Positions 27,020 to 33,296 of a stretch of 37,133 nt of DNA are shown piece after piece; the first letter of the stretch is position 1; each line of letters starts with the position of its first letter. This DNA comes from Thermincola carboxydiphila (GTDB lineage: Bacteria; Bacillota; Thermincolia; Thermincolales; UBA2595), in assembly GCA_016841725.1 (NCBI GenBank), contig JAENYP010000023.1, positions 1 through 37,133 of the forward strand, written 5' to 3'. Made by a program: the position numbers and the translations under genes. The notes beneath the pieces are model-generated. The model was not told the origin of the DNA. It saw only the letters and a program-made list of their open reading frames with translations, and did not search any database.

Positions 27020-28645
27020 TTAGGAAATGAAAGGAATCAGGGCAAACTCAAAAACCTTTTTCGGGCAATTTATTTCACATCTCTTGCAGGCAGTGCCATT
27101 ACACCTGTCAGGCCTTATCAATATAGTCGGCTGCTGTTCCGGCAGAAGCTGCAGCGCTTTTTCAGGACACTTTTCCACACAGGCGCCGCATCCTGTACAA
27201 CCATCAAACCGTACCTGGCATGGTTTTCCGACAATATCGATATAGGACACTCCCCGGCAGCCCAAATCCGGGATATCCCGCTCATAGAGCCTGATAATTT
27301 CCGGTTCTCCATAAGGTTCGATCAAACGCGGCAGCTTATACATCCTGCTGAATTTGTGATACTGCTCCCAGGGCATGCCTTCACCCCAAAAGGATAATTC
27401 CAACAGGTACGCCCTTTCAAAAACCTGGGAGTCTCCAAACATACAGTGATTAGCCCTGAGCGCACGCGCCAGGTCCTGTAATTCCCACAGTTTCTCCGGA
27501 TCCAGCACAATATCCCGGGCCATTGCCAGTGAGGTATTGCCAACCTGGTAGACTTTTTGGGCTCCGGGGGGCACCAGACCAACCTGTAGGGCTTTTCGCG
27601 CATTCACATAGGTTCCGGAAGCGCCCGCCATATATGCGGTCTTAATATCCTCCAGCTCTATCCCGGCTTCTGCTGCCAGGGTGATGAACCCGGCCCTGAT
27701 AGCGCCTATTGCTTTGCCGGCTTCGGTAATGTCATGCTCACTGAAGGCAACATCTTTTCCCAGATGTATTTTCTTTTGCGGTGTTTTTATTTGGGGAAGC
27801 CGAATAAGGTTTGCGGCCATGCCCTCATAAAGGATTGAGATTACACCGGTCCCCGTAATTCCGGCAACACCTACCGCTCCTGTTTCCAGAACGGTCCCTG
27901 CCGTTATATCCACCAGGTCTCCCGGTTCACTAATCATATTCTGGTTTAGGACATAACACCTGAAGCCAACCTTTTCGGCTTCTATATCGTGAACAGCTCC
28001 CGGGGCCGCCAGCATTCCAAATTCAATATGCTGTCCTTCCAAAGCCGGCCCGGCCGCACAGGAACCTGTAATTATCCTGTCTCCGATTTTAAGCGCCATT
28101 TCGGCATTTGTTCCATAATCGGTAACCAAAGCGATATCCCTGTTTTCCAGCAATCCTGACTGGGCCATCATTGCCAGGGCATCAGCCCCGATTTCGTGCT
28201 TCACTGCCGCCGGAATGTATACTCCCACACCCGGTGGCAGAAACAGGCCGTCGATGTCGGAAGCTGCCAGCTTTTTGGCATCCCTGTTTGGCGGCACAAT
28301 GCCCATGAGCTTCTTTTTGCGTTCCCCTGCATAAGCCAGGTCCCTTATTTCAATCCCCTCAAACAGTGATAACTGTATGGGGTTCCCGCATACAGCAAGC
28401 CTTGTGATATCTTCTTTTGGTATTCCCAGGGTACTGATAACCTGATTAACTGTCTCGATAACCACACCATGGGCTGTTTCCAGTCCGGCTTCTATAGCAA
28501 AATTCAGATGGTCCATGACATTTGCCCCTGGCAGAGGATGCCTCGCAGTGAGCACTGTTGCTATGATTTCTTTTCTTTCCAGGTCAATGGCCTGCCCTCG
28601 GAAGCCGCTGGTACCCAAATCAAGCGCTATACCTGTTTGACCCAT
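27020..28645 (-). CDS. ramA: RamA-type corrinoid protein reductive activase (ASKHA ATPase plus 2x[4Fe-4S])
   Basis: 541 residues, the length of methanogen RamA. The ASKHA ATPase body shows ALDLGTSGFRGQAIDL, ALVTDYGTNAEMAL, GITGTGVISILYEGM and AYMAGASGTYVNARKALQVG. The C-terminal part carries two cluster motifs: CTGCGACVEKCP and CNGTACKRCEINCP. In methanogens RamA uses ATP to reduce inactive Co(II) corrinoid proteins to active Co(I). Bacterial homologues often have an N-terminal ferredoxin instead; this one keeps the archaeal C-terminal layout. It is last in the mtaB-mtaC-cobW-like-ramA operon, so MtaC is its probable substrate. Confidence 0.9.
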   Translation of the reverse strand: MGQTGIALDLGTSGFRGQAIDLERKEIIATVLTARHPLPGANVMDHLNFAIEAGLETAHGVVIETVNQVISTLGIPKEDITRLAVCGNPIQLSLFEGIEIRDLAYAGERKKKLMGIVPPNRDAKKLAASDIDGLFLPPGVGVYIPAAVKHEIGADALAMMAQSGLLENRDIALVTDYGTNAEMALKIGDRIITGSCAAGPALEGQHIEFGMLAAPGAVHDIEAEKVGFRCYVLNQNMISEPGDLVDITAGTVLETGAVGVAGITGTGVISILYEGMAANLIRLPQIKTPQKKIHLGKDVAFSEHDITEAGKAIGAIRAGFITLAAEAGIELEDIKTAYMAGASGTYVNARKALQVGLVPPGAQKVYQVGNTSLAMARDIVLDPEKLWELQDLARALRANHCMFGDSQVFERAYLLELSFWGEGMPWEQYHKFSRMYKLPRLIEPYGEPEIIRLYERDIPDLGCRGVSYIDIVGKPCQVRFDGCTGCGACVEKCPEKALQLLPEQQPTILIRPDRCNGTACKRCEINCPKKVFEFALIPFIS

Positions 28646-28693
28646 GTTACCACTCCTCTTTTGCAGTTTTCAGATTCATTTGTACCGTTCGTT

Positions 28694-29608
28694 TCACAAC
28701 TGGCATCTGCCGAACTCTTCCTTCAGCAAATCCTTCCTGAGGTCTGTACCTATTACTATTATCTTGCTTAACACCAACCCCTTTTTAACGTCTGATTCTG
28801 CAACTTCGCGTGATGCCAGGTCAAGGCGTACCCAGTCATCGCCCGCAACCCGAAAGACACCTTTTGCCCTGTCAACCAGGCCAAAAGTGCTGTGGTTAAT
28901 TTTCCGAAACAGGTCTCGCAGCTTTTCCAGGTCAAAAATACCGCCGGTAGAGGTACTGAACTGCTCATACCTCTTCAGGGGCACTTCCGATACACCTGGC
29001 AAAAAAAGTTCTTCGTTGATTAAATCCCCGGTTTGAGTTGTTTCTCTGCTTGTAACCCTCCCGTGGATAGTCAGTAAAATCCCGGCCGCTGTATTTATAC
29101 TTCTGATAAAACCTGTTATCCAGCTGATTTCACCGGCATCGACCCGGTCGCATTTATTTACGGCAATAACATGTGCGGCCTTGAGCTGATTTTCCACAAA
29201 GGCGCGGTTTTGAGCAACTATTTCCCTAAGATTTGCTGCATCTATGACCAGAGTGACCCGGATATCTTCAATGTATTTTTCAAGGCTAAGGCTGTTCAGG
29301 ATACCCAGTAAATTCTTTATGGTAGCAATACCGGTAGGCTCTATCAGAAGCCGGTCCGGCTCAAAGTTCTCGGCAATCTCCTTGACCTGGGTACGGAGGT
29401 CGGCAGTCAGGGTGCAGCAGATGCACCCATTGGGGAGTTCCACCACACTGGCTCCATGTCCACTGAGGATATCACCGTCAATGCCAATTTCCCCGAATTC
29501 GTTTACCAATACCACTGTTTTTTCACCAGGGTCCTTTTGTTCCAGCAGGTTTAACATATATGTCGTCTTACCTGATCCCAACAGTCCGTTAATTACGTCA
29601 ATCTTCAT
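28694..29608 (-). CDS. CobW/G3E-family GTPase, candidate metallochaperone
   Basis: 304 residues from ATG at 29608 (GAGGGG upstream). Walker A is GLLGSGKTT, the family CxCC motif is C62-I-C64-C65 (PNGCICCTL), Walker B-like LLIEPTGIA follows, and NKCD is the guanine motif. The C-terminal CobW domain ends at GRCQL and has no His-rich tail. G3E proteins deliver Zn or other metals, or assist cobalamin enzymes. Here it lies between mtaC and ramA. MtaB is a zinc enzyme and MtaC a cobalt-corrinoid protein, so either could be its client; the choice is open. Confidence 0.88.
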   Translation of the reverse strand: MKIDVINGLLGSGKTTYMLNLLEQKDPGEKTVVLVNEFGEIGIDGDILSGHGASVVELPNGCICCTLTADLRTQVKEIAENFEPDRLLIEPTGIATIKNLLGILNSLSLEKYIEDIRVTLVIDAANLREIVAQNRAFVENQLKAAHVIAVNKCDRVDAGEISWITGFIRSINTAAGILLTIHGRVTSRETTQTGDLINEELFLPGVSEVPLKRYEQFSTSTGGIFDLEKLRDLFRKINHSTFGLVDRAKGVFRVAGDDWVRLDLASREVAESDVKKGLVLSKIIVIGTDLRKDLLKEEFGRCQL

Positions 29609-29650
29609 ATTTCGGCGCCCCTCATTTCTGGGATTTGACATATTGGAATA

Positions 29651-29684
29651 CTGACCCGGGCCTGGATACCCAGTCCCGGGTCAG
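29651..29684. repeat. Strong hairpin between mtaC and the CobW-like gene
   Basis: CTGACCCGGG (29651-29660) pairs perfectly with CCCGGGTCAG (29675-29684). Inside, CTGG/CCAG adds four pairs after one mismatch, with a 4-base loop. There is no T-run on either strand, so it is more likely an mRNA-stability or processing element, giving more mtaBC than cobW/ramA message, than a terminator. Confidence 0.6.
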
Positions 29685-29698
29685 CAATCAGACATTAA

Positions 29699-30448
29699 TT
29701 AATTGTTCCACTTCTCTCTTAACTGGCTCCAACTCAGGCCATTTACAGCATCATTGGCCATTCCGGGGGCCTCTGAAGCATCCTTGCCAAATATCCCGAG
29801 CTCATAACCGCTCACATATTCCAGAGATACAGCGCCGCCGCCACAGACAAACGGTACATAGTTGCTGTCTTTAACCAGGCGCTTGGAGATTCTTTCAAAT
29901 GCCGTCATGGTGGTGGTCATCAGGGCTGTCCCGGTTACCATAACCGGTTTATGCTCCTTAACTGCCGCAACCACCTCATCAACAGGAACGTCCTTGCCCA
30001 GGTCAACAACATTATAGCCATTGGCCCTGAGGAGTGCATTCACAATTTTCTGTCCCAGGTCATGAATATCTCCTTCTGCAGTATGGGTAATTACAGTTCC
30101 CTTCTTCTCCAGGGCTTTACCCAGTTTTTTCTCACAGATATCCAGCCCTTGAAGCATGGCATCAGATGCCACAATAGCCTGGGGAAGATAATACTCTCCC
30201 TCATCCCAGAGCCTGCTGACTTCATTCATGCCTCTAATCAGACCATCATTGATAACCGTCATAGGGTCTTTTGATGCCAATGCCTCATTAACGGCAGCGG
30301 CGATATTATCACTGTCCCCTTCCAGGACACAATCCAAAACCTTCTGCATTGCGGAGTCCTTGTTTGAAACCTTTACCCCTTTAGCTTCTCCCGAGCCAAT
30401 GAGGTCATATCTTACAAAGATATTAGCATAATTTGCCACTGTTGCCAT
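29699..30448 (-). CDS. mtaC: Methanol-type corrinoid protein MtaC
   Basis: 249 residues, the size of MtaC. An N-terminal extension (ANIFVRYDL) and helical cap domain (about 35-115; RLWDEGEYYLPQ) precede the B12-binding Rossmann domain with EGDIHDLGQKIVNALL (lower-ligand His129), VVDLGKDVP and CGGGAVSLEY. It carries the methyl group from MtaB on its corrinoid. ATG follows AAAGGAGGG. It is 41 bases after mtaB, and the next gene follows a strong hairpin. Confidence 0.93.
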   Translation of the reverse strand: MATVANYANIFVRYDLIGSGEAKGVKVSNKDSAMQKVLDCVLEGDSDNIAAAVNEALASKDPMTVINDGLIRGMNEVSRLWDEGEYYLPQAIVASDAMLQGLDICEKKLGKALEKKGTVITHTAEGDIHDLGQKIVNALLRANGYNVVDLGKDVPVDEVVAAVKEHKPVMVTGTALMTTTMTAFERISKRLVKDSNYVPFVCGGGAVSLEYVSGYELGIFGKDASEAPGMANDAVNGLSWSQLREKWNN

Positions 30449-30489
30449 CTTTGTCCCTCCTTTAATTTATGACATTTCTTCCCAACGGT

Positions 30490-31863
30490 TTACAGACCAT
30501 AATTGGCCAGAGTAAAACCAGGGATTAGTTTCTTGTAAATGTCGGTACATTCACTGATGAAATCTTCCTCTTTATCAGGCAGGCTTTCCAGGGTACGCAT
30601 AGCTGATTCCAGTGACTCTTTTTCAAAAGCAGATATCTGTAGTTTGCTGTCACCGAGCATCAGTTCTCCGGACTTAATAGCAGCAGCACGCGCCCTGGCA
30701 TAGTAGGAAGTATTGTTGGCAACAATTGCTTTACCAATTTCATATGCATTTTCCGGGCAAAGAATGAAGCCATGGGTATCACGGTACTTGTCGGAATGAA
30801 TCATCATCTGCTGCAGATCCTTGGCCTTACCCAGTTCAATAGCGGTATTCATCAAGGACACATCATAGCCAAGAATCTCAGCAAATACAGCTACCGTAGT
30901 TCCACCGAACATGTCATGGTATTCAACTGCTTCGTTACTCCACAGGTCACAGCACGCTCCAACCAGGTTGCCCAGGAGGTCGCTGTGGGCACAGGCACAC
31001 GTTTTACCTTCCATTGATATGGGGTTTCCGGTGATTGACTTGATGATAACATCTTCATAACCACAGTCCTTACTTGGACCTTTGGCTCCCTGCTCATAAG
31101 CAACCAGGGAACGTGCTGCAGCAATAGCCCTTGTCAAAGCGGCAAAGGTATGCGGAACAGAGCGGTCCTGAAAGCCTCCGGCCATAAACATGGCCACATT
31201 GGCCTGGGCACAGTTGGTGTCGCCACCTGGGGTAGCCCCATATTTGTCAGCAATGGCAACAATTTTCTTCCACATAAACTCCATATCCAGGCTCCCGAGA
31301 ACACCAATCCCAAAGAGGGTTCCCCGGATATCCTGCCTGACAATGGTATAGTCGGAGATTTCCTTGCCACCTACAGATTCGATGGAAAGGTTATCTGCTC
31401 CACCTGCTGCGCTTGTTTCAAAAGTCTTTAACTGGTTTTCCAGAGCTACACTGTTTCTGATGTCTTCCTCGTCAGGTTTCCGGTAGTCTGCAACAGTTGC
31501 TCTGATAGCGCTCTTGAGACCATACTTACGGAAATAATCCTCCTGCAGGTGCTTTGTTGCTGCGGCAATTTCACCGCCCCACTCCGGGTTTTTGGTCATT
31601 TGATAAACGTGTTCCAGCTCGATCTGGATTCCTGGGATACCAATGCCCACACAACGATCGAGCACATCGGTAACCATTTTTTCATATTCTTTGACCAGAG
31701 TTTTCTTGGTTGATTCCGTGCCCGGTCTGGGATGCGGTACCAGCTCCGGATAAACGTAACCTCCACCGACAGTAAAATCGCGACCGTACTTCACAGGATT
31801 CTTTGCTGAGCCAAATATCATTTCATCAGCGCTTGCGTAAGCCATCTTGTCATATTTCGGCAT
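30490..31863 (-). CDS. mtaB: Methanol:corrinoid methyltransferase MtaB
   Basis: 457 residues from ATG at 31863, chosen because AAGGAGG lies nine bases upstream and the length then matches known MtaB. It breaks the C-O bond of methanol and methylates MtaC. The zinc ligands of the Methanosarcina enzyme (Glu164, Cys220, Cys269) are all found with a constant offset of two: Glu162 in LSIESVGG, Cys218 in GGDTNCAQAN and Cys267 in SKDCGYED. It is first in the operon, behind a sigma-54 promoter. No MtaA follows directly, so methyl transfer onward, presumably to tetrahydrofolate, must use a partner elsewhere. Confidence 0.95.
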   Translation of the reverse strand: MPKYDKMAYASADEMIFGSAKNPVKYGRDFTVGGGYVYPELVPHPRPGTESTKKTLVKEYEKMVTDVLDRCVGIGIPGIQIELEHVYQMTKNPEWGGEIAAATKHLQEDYFRKYGLKSAIRATVADYRKPDEEDIRNSVALENQLKTFETSAAGGADNLSIESVGGKEISDYTIVRQDIRGTLFGIGVLGSLDMEFMWKKIVAIADKYGATPGGDTNCAQANVAMFMAGGFQDRSVPHTFAALTRAIAAARSLVAYEQGAKGPSKDCGYEDVIIKSITGNPISMEGKTCACAHSDLLGNLVGACCDLWSNEAVEYHDMFGGTTVAVFAEILGYDVSLMNTAIELGKAKDLQQMMIHSDKYRDTHGFILCPENAYEIGKAIVANNTSYYARARAAAIKSGELMLGDSKLQISAFEKESLESAMRTLESLPDKEEDFISECTDIYKKLIPGFTLANYGL

Positions 31864-32020
31864 TCTTGCTAACCTCCTTTTGTTAACTAAACTACTGGGC
31901 ACTTAAACAACCTGCTAAACAGAACACAAGGGAAATAATTGTACCTAATACACCTCCTCCCGACACGGAGCATGATTGATCCGGTGAAAATTCCACCAAG
32001 CGCATCTGTACATTACATAA

Positions 32021-32037
32021 AGCAATAACCATGCCAA
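32021..32037 (-). promoter_or_regulatory. Sigma-54 (-24/-12) promoter of the mtaB operon
   Basis: Minus-strand TTGGCATGGTTATTGCT matches the consensus YTGGCACGrNNNTTGCW at all but one fixed base (T for C), with the invariant GG and GC at the right spacing. Transcription should start near 32010, giving a leader of about 150 nt before mtaB. A sigma-54-dependent activator is encoded 1.3 kb upstream. Confidence 0.75.
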
Positions 32038-32049
32038 AACCAGGTGTTG
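32034..32049. promoter_or_regulatory. CCAAAACC-type dyad at the promoter (copy 1)
   Basis: CCAAAACCAGGTGTTG, an imperfect palindrome just upstream of and touching the -24 element. A second copy (14 of 16 bases identical) lies at 32141-32156. Possible binding site for a regulator or bending protein. Confidence 0.35.
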
Positions 32050-32140
32050 GTGCAAAATATTTGGTTTAACAGTTTTCTCCCTTGATACTGCTATGATTTC
32101 AATGATATGCATTCATCCGGGGCTGTTCCCTGAGCGTGGG

Positions 32141-32156
32141 CCAAAACCTGGTATTG
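32141..32156. promoter_or_regulatory. CCAAAACC-type dyad (copy 2)
   Basis: CCAAAACCTGGTATTG, same orientation as copy 1 and 107 bp away. It runs into the TGTT-N9-AACA dyad that follows. Confidence 0.35.
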
Positions 32157-32173
32157 TTCCATTGCAGAACAAT
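32153..32173. promoter_or_regulatory. Candidate activator site A (TGTT-N9-AACA)
   Basis: ATTGTTC, seven bases, GAACAAT: perfect 7-7-7 dyad, about 120 bp upstream of the -24 box, a usual distance for a sigma-54 enhancer. Confidence 0.5.
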
Positions 32174-32243
32174 CCAATGCCCGTGATTTGTTTTATTCTC
32201 TGAAACTACCTTGTACAGGTTGGCCCGTTCCCCTTTTTTAGAA

Positions 32244-32262
32244 GTGTTACGAAATGAAACAC
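32244..32262. promoter_or_regulatory. Candidate activator site B (TGTT-N9-AACA)
   Basis: GTGTTAC, GAAAT, GAAACAC: dyad with one mismatch, with the same TGTT-N9-AACA frame as site A and exactly 90 bp from it. A further TGTTAC half-site follows at 32263-32268. Confidence 0.5.
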
Positions 32263-32286
32263 TGTTACAACCGAAAGAACACTAGA

Positions 32287-32496
32287 AAAGCGCGCATATT
32301 TCAGTTCCCTATGCGCGCGCTTTCACCCGCAAGGGGTGGGCCGCATCCCTAAGAAGCTACGCTTCAAGGGCTGCGCACTCTGTACTACATTCCTTAACCT
32401 TTTCCACACTGCGGAGCCGTTACCGCTTCAGCGGTTTACGGCTCCGGCGTACCCCTTGCGGGTACATGTGGAAAAGATATACTTTCCTGTAGTACA
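32287..32496. repeat. Block of nested inverted repeats (possible MITE or structured RNA)
   Basis: Several arms pair. GCGCGCAT/ATGCGCGC is at 32290-32297 and 32311-32318. ACCCGCAAGGGGT (32325-32337) has its exact complement ACCCCTTGCGGGT at 32451-32463. TGTACTACA/TGTAGTACA is at 32381-32389 and 32488-32496. CTTTTCCACA/TGTGGAAAAG is at 32399-32408 and 32467-32476. GGAGCCGT..ACCGC-TTCA-GCGGT..ACGGCTCC is at 32413-32445. GTACCC/GGGTAC is at 32449-32454 and 32460-32465. No coding frame here looks real. It begins about 20 bases past the second mtaC; the GC-rich hairpin at 32287-32323 is followed on the minus strand by TTTT and may also terminate. Confidence 0.8.
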
Positions 32497-32513
32497 AAAA
32501 AAGGGAAGGTGTC

Positions 32514-33266
32514 TCAGCCGTTATATTTTCGTCTGAGCCCCTCCCATGACATCCCCCGTTCAGCGTCCTCAGCCATCTTAGGAGCAAGGGAAGCATCCTT
32601 TCCATAAATTCCGTAATCAAAGCTGGTAATAAAAGAAAGGGTGACTCCTCCTCCTCCTCCACAGGCAAATGGAACGCTCAGTCCCTGTTCCTTCAGCCTG
32701 TCAGATATCCTTTTAAATGCTCCCATGGTTGTGCTCAGGTGGGCTGTACCACAGATAATATCAGGATTATGTTCTCTGACAGCCTGAACAACTTCGGGCA
32801 CCGGAACGTCCTTCCCGAGGTCAACCACCTCAAAACCGCTGGCCCGGAGTAAGGCATTAACAATTTTCTGCCCCAGGTCATGAATGTCTCCTTCGGCAGT
32901 ATGAGTGATGGCAAGCCCCCGTTTCCGCACCGGACACCCCAGTCTTTCCTCACAGATTTCCAGCCCCAGAAGCATGGCATCTGAAGCCAGGAGGGTCTGG
33001 GGCAGATAATAAACCCCTTCATCCCAGAGTATGCTGACTTCTTTGATCCCTGCAATCAGTCCGTTGTAAATAACATCTACCGGATCTTCTTCTTCCAGGG
33101 CCGACTTGACGACATCGCCAATGTTTTCCAGGTCACCAAGGATAACACATTCAGTCACTCTAGCCATGGTCTGTTTTTCTCCTGCACTTCTCTTAATTGA
33201 ATAATATGGGCTCTCAGTAACCAAGTCATAACGGATAAACACATTTGAATAATCCCTGATAGGCAT
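32514..33266 (-). CDS. mtaC2: Second methanol-type corrinoid protein MtaC
   Basis: 250 residues from ATG at 33266 (AAAGGGG upstream; a TTG at 33284 lies too close to it). It is a close paralogue of the first MtaC: the same N-terminal NVFIRYDL, WDEGVYYLPQ, THTAEGDIHDLGQKIVNALLRA with lower-ligand His129, and CGGGGGVTLS. The N-terminal 40 residues differ most. No mtaB lies with it; instead it follows the sigma-54 activator gene by 30 bases and is probably co-transcribed with it. It may serve another methyltransferase or sense pathway state. Confidence 0.9.
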   Translation of the reverse strand: MPIRDYSNVFIRYDLVTESPYYSIKRSAGEKQTMARVTECVILGDLENIGDVVKSALEEEDPVDVIYNGLIAGIKEVSILWDEGVYYLPQTLLASDAMLLGLEICEERLGCPVRKRGLAITHTAEGDIHDLGQKIVNALLRASGFEVVDLGKDVPVPEVVQAVREHNPDIICGTAHLSTTMGAFKRISDRLKEQGLSVPFACGGGGGVTLSFITSFDYGIYGKDASLAPKMAEDAERGMSWEGLRRKYNG

Positions 33267-33296
33267 TATTTTTACCCCTTTCAAAAAAAACCGTCC

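Noticed and set aside
27118-27312. Short minus-strand frame within the ramA-like gene
   Set aside because: A shadow in another frame; the ferredoxin motifs belong to the long frame.
32336-32536. Plus-strand 66-codon frame in the inverted-repeat block
   Set aside because: Composition reflects the palindromes; there is no ribosome site or recognisable domain.
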